Translations under genes and position numbers: made by a program
From: a virus
Virus record (IMG/VR): IMGVR_UViG_3300005933_000079
Coordinates: 1 to 22,660 of that record
Length of the DNA stretch: 22,660 nucleotides
Direction: 5' to 3' (one strand)
Shown: positions 16,580 through 22,376 of the stretch, piece by piece
Numbering within the stretch: the first letter of the stretch is position 1
Layout of the letters: each line of letters begins with the position of its first letter
Notes under the pieces: model-generated
What the model saw: only the letters and a program-made list of their open reading frames with translations
What the model was told of the DNA's origin: nothing
The model's database searches: none

Positions 16580-17904
16580 TCTGTGCTCCAATCATACTTA
16601 ATCAATTTAAGAGCAGTAGTATGTACGTCTCTTACAAAGTTGTGGGTTATAGTATCTATCATATAATATCCAGACAATTGCGGATTTAACCCCTTTTGCG
16701 ATGATGAAATAAATTGAGGTATTTTAATGTTTATCATGCTTCCTGCATTTAAATCTAATCTACCGTTCGCTGTTGCGTACACGATAGTGTTATTTAAATG
16801 GTGCCGATACGCCGTTCTATTTGCAACTATTTCTGGAAGAAATTGATTTCCTCTTAATTGAAATTCTCCACTGTCATCAGCATAATCACGAACTACCATA
16901 TAGCGTTTTTCATTTTCTTGTGTAAAGTAAGAACTTTTAAATTCAGGAGAATGAACACCTTCATCAGTAGACCGCCCTGAGGTGGATACATATTTTGATT
17001 TTTCGGTTTCAAAATCATAAGAATGCACTGTAGATTTAGTTGGAAGGTTTACTCTTCTTTTTACTATATCAACTTCAATAACATGACTACGATAAGCACC
17101 AGAACCGAGATCCTTCATAGTGTTAATGCGATCTTCGTTTTTAATAGTTATAAGATTTTGCATTTGCTGCGAGTATTCTTTACCTGACTTGTCTAAAGCA
17201 TCACTATAAGTAAATTCTTTGATATTGTCAGTATTTTCCAATGCTCGTTTGATTAAATATTCGTCCGAAACAAAAAAGTGATTGTGAGCAGTTTCAAAAA
17301 ATCTAAAAGAGCATGATGGACTCGATGTACTATAAGCACGCTGTGATAAAAAATTCATTGCTTGGACTGGTGTATAATTTGGAATTACACAGCGAAATAC
17401 GCCTTCGGTTGGTTCAACAACTAAGCTCGAAGAATTTTGCGGAGGGCTATAATAACTATTAAAAATGGTTGATGCTATGTTTGATATTTTATCTTCAAAA
17501 GGTTCTGTAATGCGCCGTGCACTTACATTAAATCTTGATTTTGAAACAAAATGAATTTCATATCTTAAACCATCGTTTGCATCATTAATTTCAACATTTA
17601 TAACTTTATATATTCGCATTTGATAAATTCTACGATTTTTCATAGCGTCTTCAACAGTAAAAATCAAATGTTCTTCACCACGAATAGGTAAGTCTTCAAG
17701 AAAACCTATGTTATCAATTATTTCTGCATAACCTTTCATGCAGTCAGAATTAATAGATTCTTCAATTACAAAAACAGGTATGAAGCCTGAAAATTCATTT
17801 GAATTTCCTTGCCCTGAAACTCCTAACTCGATAGATGGAGCTGAATCTGAAACTAATACGGCACTTAATAATTTATATTGGCCTGGTAAAATAAATTCAC
17901 TCAT
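16576..17904 (-). CDS. 27: Baseplate hub protein gp27-like
   Basis: A 442-residue protein (T4 gp27 has 391). It is recognised from position and style more than strong motifs. It lies directly upstream of and overlaps the gp5-like spike by four bases. It has a beta-rich N-terminal half with VEINDANDGLRYEIHFVSKS and RRITEPFEDKISNIASTIFN, and a central hub-like segment, PNYTPVQAMNFLSQRAYS, followed by SCSFRFFET. That helix-strand combination occurs in gp27 and gpD-type hubs. Such hubs form a trimeric torus that joins the tail tube to the spike. In T4, genes 27 and 5 are far apart; here the two partners are coupled. A divergent hub of another subtype is the main alternative. Confidence 0.72.
   Translation of the reverse strand: MSEFILPGQYKLLSAVLVSDSAPSIELGVSGQGNSNEFSGFIPVFVIEESINSDCMKGYAEIIDNIGFLEDLPIRGEEHLIFTVEDAMKNRRIYQMRIYKVINVEINDANDGLRYEIHFVSKSRFNVSARRITEPFEDKISNIASTIFNSYYSPPQNSSSLVVEPTEGVFRCVIPNYTPVQAMNFLSQRAYSTSSPSCSFRFFETAHNHFFVSDEYLIKRALENTDNIKEFTYSDALDKSGKEYSQQMQNLITIKNEDRINTMKDLGSGAYRSHVIEVDIVKRRVNLPTKSTVHSYDFETEKSKYVSTSGRSTDEGVHSPEFKSSYFTQENEKRYMVVRDYADDSGEFQLRGNQFLPEIVANRTAYRHHLNNTIVYATANGRLDLNAGSMINIKIPQFISSSQKGLNPQLSGYYMIDTITHNFVRDVHTTALKLIKYDWSTE
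16586..16589 (-). promoter_or_regulatory. Ribosome binding site deciding the gp5 start
   Basis: GGAG on the minus strand, six bases before the ATG at 16579. It lies downstream of the in-frame TTG at 16591, so it cannot serve that codon and favours ATG 16579, which overlaps the gp27 stop as ATGA. Confidence 0.75.
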
Positions 17905-18151
17905 TTAATTTATTCGTAATCTCTTTTTCAATTTTTGATACTAAGTTTCTATCAATAAGTTGAATGTTTCTTTTATTGTCATTTGTTGCTTGTTCAAAAT
18001 CCCACACGCGATACGGAATCCATTCAGTTGGAATGATTCTTTGTAATGCAATTCGCTTGCCTGCTTCACTTCTTAATATGACTCTATCTTCTTTGCGAAG
18101 GTAAAGAGTTTTAAAACTGTCAGGACTAATTTTTATTATATCAATTGCCAT
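17897..18151 (-). CDS. Conserved-context small protein of unknown function, 84 residues
   Basis: An 84-residue protein beginning MAIDIIKISPDSFKTLYLRK and containing RVILRSEAGKRIALQRIIP, PYRVWDFEQA and a charged C-terminal helix (SKIEKEITNKL). It is not recognised. It contains no cysteine and no membrane segment. The predicted pattern is a small beta-rich core with a C-terminal helix, and two aromatic/proline segments in the middle. It lies one base after gp53 and overlaps the gp27-like gene by eight bases, so it is part of the same translated unit. It could be a small wedge or hub connector, or a chaperone, but nothing in the sequence decides. The packing between two structural genes makes a chance frame unlikely. 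Confidence 0.8.
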   Translation of the reverse strand: MAIDIIKISPDSFKTLYLRKEDRVILRSEAGKRIALQRIIPTEWIPYRVWDFEQATNDNKRNIQLIDRNLVSKIEKEITNKLNE

Positions 18152-18152
18152 T

Positions 18153-18536
18153 TTATACCTCTTTATAATAATAAACTATATTATCTGTGTTAGTATTAGC
18201 TTTGGTCCAATCAACTAAATCATAACCGTTTAACCCGCCTGCTTGCCCACTATATTTGCTAATTAAATATTGGTTGAATGTATATTCGTCCATCGGCCAT
18301 TCATTATATGGGTCAATAATATTGTTTGCTAAATATATTAGCCAAGTATAGTTAGAGTCGCCGTAATAGTGATACGCAATATCCTCAGCTCTTTCGCCTT
18401 CCTTGATAGTATACGGCAAAAAAGAATACGGATCTTGTAAAGTTTCTTTTAGGAATTTTACTCTTTTTGTTACGTCTTTAACTAAAACATTATTATAGCT
18501 TATGTCTGGGAATTTATCGAAATATTCGCCTGCCAT
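18153..18536 (-). CDS. 53: Baseplate wedge subunit gp53
   Basis: A 127-residue protein (T4 gp53 has 196). The N-terminus, MAGEYFDKFPDISYN, and the central block FLPYTIKEGERAEDIAYHYY followed by GDSNYTWLIYLANNIIDPYN are typical of gp53. That block is LysM-like in fold in T4, where it binds the gp6-gp25 core and stabilises the inner ring rather than binding peptidoglycan. Here the protein ends after the short WTKANTNTD region, so it lacks the T4 C-terminal third. Gene spacing is five bases from the gp48-like gene and one base to the following small gene. Identification is by characteristic residues and by wedge-gene context. Confidence 0.88.
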   Translation of the reverse strand: MAGEYFDKFPDISYNNVLVKDVTKRVKFLKETLQDPYSFLPYTIKEGERAEDIAYHYYGDSNYTWLIYLANNIIDPYNEWPMDEYTFNQYLISKYSGQAGGLNGYDLVDWTKANTNTDNIVYYYKEV

Positions 18537-18541
18537 TTATA

Positions 18542-19534
18542 TTACCCCGCCCCGCCACTTATTGTTTGATCGCCAGTTGTTAAATCTGAAACTGACACGT
18601 TATTAGTTGATACTCCGCCATAATCTTCGGATGTATGAATATCCATTTCCATGAGAGTCATATTCATTGACACCATAGCTGGCTTTCCGCCTGTCACTAC
18701 TGCCAAACCGTTTGGAGTATAGTTATTTTGAAATTGTTGTACCATGCATGTCTTATATTTAAAGAAATACCCGTCGTCAATTCCTAAAAAGAATATGTCT
18801 ACAGTACTAGGATAATTTAACAAGACTTTATTTAAACCAACTGCGCTCCCATAAGTAGGAAGAATGTTTCTACGAACTGTTGTAATAATATCTCGTATCC
18901 TATCAGACTCTGCAGCTTCTGTTGGAGCAAGAGTCCAATTAAAATCAAATTGTTTTAAATTTACACCTTCAAAAAACAATGATGATTTCGGGTTAACTGT
19001 ATTTCCTAACCCTTGGTCAACAGCCTTTCCAGCACCAGCAAGCAACTTATCAATTGATCTTCTACCTAAAAATGATAAGTTTTTCGAAGCTTGGTCAATA
19101 TCAGAATTAAGTATTGAACTAAGATCTACTCCGGGTATTAGGTTGCCTAAAACATTTCCTAAATTTGAAACAGTAAGATCGCCTGCGCCAGCAAATTGAG
19201 ATGCCCCTGTAGCAACCGCTGACTGTGCAATACCCATATCACTTCCTGCTACTCTAATAGAATAAATGTCTTGAATATTAGCAGGCAATGGAAGCTGAAT
19301 TACATCCGTTCCGTTTGGTATTGGTCCAAATTCACCGCCGCGATTTCTAGCAGAACCACCAGACAATTTGTTCAATCCTCGTTCGCCGGGCGGAACAAAA
19401 GCGTATTTATTAAAGGCTAATAATACACTGTGAGCTCCGATATTTAACGGAAAGTTTAAAAAATTAGAACTTTGCGAAATTTTACTGTTACTCATGACCT
19501 GTTCAGGCCTTTGACCAAAATCTTGATACGGCAA
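18542..19534 (-). CDS. 48: Tail tube cap / baseplate protein gp48-like
   Basis: A 330-residue protein (T4 gp48 has 364). Segments parallel T4 gp48: FNWTLAPTEAAESDRIRDII resembles FTWDLTPRSTEDLMAIINIY, NYTPNGLAVV resembles TPNGNFNGLAI, and MVSMNMTLMEMDIHT near the C-terminus resembles FTLEITMREIITLN. gp48 sits on gp54 at the top of the hub and gives the platform for tube polymerisation. The frame starts at TTG 19534, with AAGGA about eight bases upstream in the late-promoter leader. An ATG at residue 14 (19495) is a possible alternative giving 317 residues. It is the first gene of the leftward array. Confusion with gp54 is possible because both are tube-related, but the latter fits the gene at 20677 better. 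Confidence 0.75.
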   Translation of the reverse strand: MPYQDFGQRPEQVMSNSKISQSSNFLNFPLNIGAHSVLLAFNKYAFVPPGERGLNKLSGGSARNRGGEFGPIPNGTDVIQLPLPANIQDIYSIRVAGSDMGIAQSAVATGASQFAGAGDLTVSNLGNVLGNLIPGVDLSSILNSDIDQASKNLSFLGRRSIDKLLAGAGKAVDQGLGNTVNPKSSLFFEGVNLKQFDFNWTLAPTEAAESDRIRDIITTVRRNILPTYGSAVGLNKVLLNYPSTVDIFFLGIDDGYFFKYKTCMVQQFQNNYTPNGLAVVTGGKPAMVSMNMTLMEMDIHTSEDYGGVSTNNVSVSDLTTGDQTISGGAG

Positions 19535-19547
19535 ACCTAAATTCCTT

Positions 19548-19555
19548 TATAAATA
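19548..19555 (+). promoter_or_regulatory. Late-type promoter box TATAAATA for rightward array
   Basis: Exact match to the T4 late promoter consensus, read by the gp55 sigma-like factor with gp33 and the gp45 clamp in T4. With T4 spacing, transcription would start near 19561, 43 bases before the gp4 ATG. It lies just upstream of the GAT dinucleotide steps and is paired with a mirror copy on the other strand. The consensus also serves marine T4-like phages. Confidence 0.75.
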
Positions 19556-19575
19556 GATATACGTGGCTTTGATTC

Positions 19576-19583
19576 TATTTATA
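19576..19583 (-). promoter_or_regulatory. Late-type promoter box TATAAATA for leftward array
   Basis: Exact TATAAATA on the minus strand. With T4 spacing, transcription would start near 19570 and proceed left, giving a leader of about 35 bases before the TTG of the gp48-like gene. It faces the plus-strand box instead of lying back to back with it. Confidence 0.75.
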
Positions 19584-19603
19584 TTAAAAATTGGACAGCA
19601 TGA

Positions 19604-20068
19604 ATGACTAGAGGACATAAAGGGCGGTTTAGGCCTAAACACCCAGAAAAGTATAAGGGAGATTCTTCAAAGATCATTTATAGATCTTTATGGGAATTTA
19701 AATTTTTTAGATATATTGATGTTCACCCAGATGTTATTTGGTGGCAGAGTGAAGAAGTTATAGTACCTTACGTGTCTCCTATAGATGGAAAAAGGCACAG
19801 GTATTACCCAGACGTAGTTGTAAGAAAGAGAACGCCAAATGGCACAACCGAAACTATTATGATAGAAATAAAACCGCACGCTCAAACTAAAGCACCTGAT
19901 ATTCGAAAAAAGAATTCAACTCCTTCAGGAAGACTTTCACGTAGATATGTAAACGAAGTTAAAACGTATGGTGTCAACGAATCTAAATGGAAAGCTGCAC
20001 GCCAATACTGTGCAGATAGAGGATGGGTATTTGAAATATTTACCGAACACGAATTAGGAATTAAGTAA
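19604..20068 (+). CDS. 4: Head completion protein gp4 (TnsA-like nuclease fold)
   Basis: A 154-residue protein, near the 150 of T4 gp4 (also called gp50/65). It has the family pattern: FRPKHPEKYKGD, IIYRSLWEFKFFRYIDVHPD, QSEEVIVPYVSPIDGKRHRY, and YGVNESKWKAARQYCADRGW near the C-terminus. The residues Glu31, Pro69-Asp70 and Glu88-Ile-Lys90 fall in the order of a PD-(D/E)xK nuclease core as in TnsA. gp4 is needed late in head maturation, after packaging and before tail joining; the reason for its nuclease fold is not settled. It is the first gene of the rightward array, just after the late promoter, and overlaps the next start by one base (TAATG). A nearby ATG at 19600 stops at once. Confidence 0.92.
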   Translation: MTRGHKGRFRPKHPEKYKGDSSKIIYRSLWEFKFFRYIDVHPDVIWWQSEEVIVPYVSPIDGKRHRYYPDVVVRKRTPNGTTETIMIEIKPHAQTKAPDIRKKNSTPSGRLSRRYVNEVKTYGVNESKWKAARQYCADRGWVFEIFTEHELGIK

Positions 20069-20676
20069 TGACTGCAAAAGTATTTGACGATATTCTTTTA
20101 AAAGGTATTCGAGCAGGTCAAGTACCAGCACGTACAAAATTGGCGCGCGATTGGTATCGGAATCAAGCAAAGTCAGTATCACGTTCGAGCATAGAAGAAA
20201 CAAAAATTATTCGCCAAATGAAAGATAGATACGAAAGTAAATTTAGACTTGGCCACATGTATACGTTTTTATATGACCCTAAACATAAAGAAACTCTTCC
20301 TTATTATGACAGGTTCCCACTTGTATTTCCAATAAATACAGCTAAAGGTGGCTTTCTTGGAATGAACTTTCACTACTTACCACTTCCTTTACGTGCGCAA
20401 TTAATGGATGCCTTATACGAGGTGACAGGAAATCAAAAATACGATGAAACTACAAAAATGCAAATATCATATAGTATCCTTAATGGTGCTTCAAAATATA
20501 GAGAATTTAAACCTACAGTGAAACATTATTTAACGTCTCAGATAAGAACAAAATTGGTATATATAAATCCTGCTGAATGGGATATAGCGCTATTCTTACC
20601 ATCTGAACATTTTGAAAAGTCTTCAAAAGGAAGAGTCTGGGCAGACTCAAGAAAAATAGCAAGAGGCGGGCGATAA
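20068..20676 (+). CDS. Uncharacterised T4-like structural or assembly protein, 202 residues
   Basis: A 202-residue basic protein that I do not assign with certainty. The N-terminus is Arg/Lys-rich (ARTKLARDWYRNQAKSVSRS), followed by an aromatic core: GHMYTFLYDPKHKETLPYYD, RFPLVFPIN, GMNFHYLPLPLRAQLMDAL. The C-terminal part has YINPAEWDIALFLPSEHFEK. The pattern has the look of a conserved T4-like phage protein. It is coupled to gp4 by a one-base overlap and abuts the gp54-like gene (TAAATG), so it belongs with tail or head assembly. In T4, gene 2 (DNA-end protector) neighbours gene 4, so gp2 is one candidate; I see no motif that proves this. The basic N-terminus would suit DNA contact. Confidence 0.8.
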   Translation: MTAKVFDDILLKGIRAGQVPARTKLARDWYRNQAKSVSRSSIEETKIIRQMKDRYESKFRLGHMYTFLYDPKHKETLPYYDRFPLVFPINTAKGGFLGMNFHYLPLPLRAQLMDALYEVTGNQKYDETTKMQISYSILNGASKYREFKPTVKHYLTSQIRTKLVYINPAEWDIALFLPSEHFEKSSKGRVWADSRKIARGGR

Positions 20677-21483
20677 ATGCCATTTAATATAAACGAATTT
20701 AAAAGTACTATGAATAAGTACGGCGGGCCTGCGCGCAAAAACCTATACGTTGTCGAAATAATGAACGGGCCAGTACAATCAGACGGTATGTCAATGCAAG
20801 ATCTTAGATTTTTTTGCCAAACCGCAACGATCCCGGGCCTAAATTATACGGTAGCAGATTACTATCCAAATGGGTTTGGTGTGAAACAGTCAATCCCAAC
20901 AGCTGTTCAGCCCGATCAATTTAATGCAGTGTTTATGTTAGACTCTGATCATATGGTACTTAGATTTTTTCATCAGTGGATGCAATCAGTAATTAATTAC
21001 AACTATTCAGACGGAGCGTTTTCTCAAGTAAATGGTCAGCTTCCATACGAAGTTGGATATAAAAAAGATTTTGCTTGTAACATAATAATTAAGCACTATA
21101 GTACAGATGGCGCCGATGGCATACCAAAATATTATGAATACACGTTGTATGATGCGTTTCCAACACAGGTAAGCGGCGTTGATGTATCATGGGCAGACAA
21201 TGATTCTTTCGCAACTTCTACAATTAACTTTACATATGCTCACATGGCAGTGTCAAGTTCAAGACAAGGTACGCCAACCGAAAGGTTTGCACGAGGTACT
21301 GGTTTTGTAGAATATGTAAATACTTTAGGAGCAAATGGCCAAGCAATAGGGCAAGGCAGTTTGCCAATTTCAATTCAAGATTCAATAAACGCATTTACTA
21401 AACTTGGTAACTTGAAAAATAACATAAATAATTCGTTTTCGCAAATTAGATCCGGACTAAACGGTTTGCGAAATATATTTTAA
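20677..21483 (+). CDS. 54: Baseplate tail-tube initiator gp54-like
   Basis: A 268-residue protein (T4 gp54 has 320). The N-terminus, INEFKSTMNKYGGPARKNLY, is followed by VVEIMNG and FFCQTATIPGLNY, a layout shared by tube-type proteins. MVLRFFHQWMQSVINYN resembles T4 gp54's NYRAMQDWVNSVQDP, and FATSTINFTYAHM resembles ITTFDVTFAYRVM. gp54 binds the hub and, with gp48, seeds the gp19 tube. The C-terminal 60 residues are Asn/Ser-rich and flexible. The gene starts directly at the stop of the preceding one. gp19 tube protein is the main alternative but would be shorter (163 residues in T4), and the neighbour genes gp26 and tape measure favour gp54. Confidence 0.75.
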   Translation: MPFNINEFKSTMNKYGGPARKNLYVVEIMNGPVQSDGMSMQDLRFFCQTATIPGLNYTVADYYPNGFGVKQSIPTAVQPDQFNAVFMLDSDHMVLRFFHQWMQSVINYNYSDGAFSQVNGQLPYEVGYKKDFACNIIIKHYSTDGADGIPKYYEYTLYDAFPTQVSGVDVSWADNDSFATSTINFTYAHMAVSSSRQGTPTERFARGTGFVEYVNTLGANGQAIGQGSLPISIQDSINAFTKLGNLKNNINNSFSQIRSGLNGLRNIF

Positions 21484-21485
21484 TT

Positions 21486-21491
21486 GAGGAG
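21486..21491 (+). promoter_or_regulatory. Strong ribosome binding site of gp26
   Basis: GAGGAG, ten bases upstream of the ATG at 21502, in an 18-base spacer. It is the best ribosome site of the rightward array and contrasts with the absence of any such site before the next frame at 22203. Confidence 0.8.
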
Positions 21492-21501
21492 ATAATACAC
21501 A

Positions 21502-22203
21502 ATGCCACTACCAAAGATTGACATGCCGATATATGAGCTTTCGTTACCATCTAACGATAAAAAGGTTAAGTATCGGCCCTTTACAGTAAAAGAAGAAAAA
21601 ATTCTTTTAATTGCTCAAGAATCAAAAGACACTGAACAAATTATAAGTTCAATTAAACAGATTGTGAATAATTGTTTACTTGAAGATACTATTGATTCAT
21701 TATCACTCGTTGATTTGGAATACTTATTAATATCAATTCGTTCTAAGTCTGTTGATAACATTGTAAAGTTTAAAATAGAAGACCCAGACACTGAAGAATC
21801 TATTGAATTAGAATTAGATTTAACGCAAGTAAAAATTGAAAAACCTGAAAACCATACGAACCAAATTGAAGTATCAGAAAATTATGTATTGTTTTTAAAA
21901 TACCCTACGGCTGAAGACTTCTTTGTTCTTTTAAACGAGGATAAGTCTGAGACCGAAAGAAATTACGATATTATGCTTTGCTGTTTAGACAAATTAGCAT
22001 CAGAAGAAGACGTGTTTAACTTTAAAGATTTTAGTAAAAAAGAAGTTAATGATTTCATTGAAAGTCTACATAACGATGTTGTTAAAAAAATGAAAGAGTT
22101 TTTTGATACGATACCAAAAGTAAGACATGAAGTTGAATACATAAATAAAAACGGTGATAATAAAACCTTTGTGATACAAGGAACCCAAACTTTTTTTATC
22201 TGA
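21502..22203 (+). CDS. 26: Baseplate hub assembly protein gp26 (putative tape-measure chaperone)
   Basis: A 233-residue acidic, helical protein (T4 gp26 has 208). The N-terminus YELSLPSNDKKVKYRPFTVK, followed by EEKILLIAQESKD and IIKQ-type helices with IVNNCLLEDTID, matches the gp26 family (T4_baseplate). gp26 is required for hub assembly in T4 and is not a major component of the finished structure. It has a strong GAGGAG ribosome site. The last codons, ACT TTT TTT ATC TGA, contain a seven-T run in slippery phase. The stop overlaps the start of the next frame by one base (TGATG). The order gp26, short frame, tape measure is that of the lambda G/T chaperones, so a chaperone role on the tape measure is likely. 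Confidence 0.88.
   Translation: MPLPKIDMPIYELSLPSNDKKVKYRPFTVKEEKILLIAQESKDTEQIISSIKQIVNNCLLEDTIDSLSLVDLEYLLISIRSKSVDNIVKFKIEDPDTEESIELELDLTQVKIEKPENHTNQIEVSENYVLFLKYPTAEDFFVLLNEDKSETERNYDIMLCCLDKLASEEDVFNFKDFSKKEVNDFIESLHNDVVKKMKEFFDTIPKVRHEVEYINKNGDNKTFVIQGTQTFFI
22191..22197 (+). promoter_or_regulatory. Putative -1 frameshift slippery heptamer T TTT TTT
   Basis: Seven Ts phased exactly as X XXY YYZ relative to the gp26 frame (TTT at 22192-22194 and 22195-22197). After a -1 slip, reading continues TAT, CTG and then the ATG frame of the next gene at 22203, with no stop until 22374. The product would be 291 residues: 232 of gp26, Tyr-Leu, then all 57 of the next frame. Confidence 0.65.
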
Positions 22204-22264
22204 TGTTGAGTCATACGAACCTTTCGATTTATTATGATAAAATTTTTGGAATGGTTCAACATCA
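22201..22264 (+). promoter_or_regulatory. RNA stem-loop downstream of the slippery run
   Basis: TGATGTTGA (22201-22209) is exactly complementary to TCAACATCA (22256-22264), a 9-base-pair stem starting three bases after the slippery run. Inside the 46-base loop, TCATA (22211-22215) pairs with TATGA (22233-22237) and CGAA (22216-22219) with TTCG (22223-22226). Spacing from slippery site to stem is shorter than the usual 5-9 bases unless the lowest pairs open. Confidence 0.55.
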
Positions 22265-22376
22265 TAAGTATTCAGTTGATGAGTTAGAAAGAATGATGCC
22301 TTTTGAAAGAGATTTATATTTTGATATGTTAATTAACTTTATAAAGCAACAAGAAGAAAAGCAAAGAAGAAAATAA
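22203..22376 (+). CDS. Short frame in the gp51 position, likely C-terminal extension of gp26 by -1 frameshift
   Basis: A 57-codon frame, ATG 22203 to TAA 22374-22376. The protein begins MLSHTNLSIYYDKIFGMVQH, continues HKYSVDELERMMPFERDLYF and ends in a charged helix (KQQEEKQRRK). The pattern of hydrophobic helix, MPFERD and acid/base tail resembles the C-terminal part of tail assembly chaperones. No ribosome site precedes its ATG; GGA at 22180 is too far away. It overlaps the gp26 stop by one base and is in the -1 frame. It could be made as a gp26 fusion, by coupling, or both. T4 gene 51 lies in this place but encodes 249 residues, so gp51 homology is not claimed. It abuts the tape-measure start (TAAATG). 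Confidence 0.8.
   Translation: MLSHTNLSIYYDKIFGMVQHHKYSVDELERMMPFERDLYFDMLINFIKQQEEKQRRK

Larger units (their letters stand above)
19535..19603. other. Divergent intergenic spacer with dyad of late promoters
   Basis: A 69-base spacer between the leftward array (gp48-like start at 19534) and the rightward array (gp4 start at 19604). It contains a perfect 10-base inverted repeat, TATAAATAGA at 19548-19557 and TCTATTTATA at 19574-19583, separated by 16 bases. No hairpin terminator, tRNA or other coding frame is seen. It is the only strand switch in the window. Confidence 0.85.

Noticed and set aside
16580-16591. TTG start at 16591 for the gp5-like gene
   Set aside because: The GGAG site lies downstream of this TTG and fits ATG 16579, which also makes the common ATGA overlap with gp27.
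21423-21430. CATAAATA on the plus strand upstream of gp26 (also 22140-22147)
   Set aside because: Both are inside coding sequence and differ from TATAAATA at the first base; 21423 is 72 bases before gp26 and remains possible but unsupported.
22203-22376. Naming the short frame a true gp51 homologue
   Set aside because: T4 gp51 is 249 residues; only the position agrees, so the symbol was left empty.
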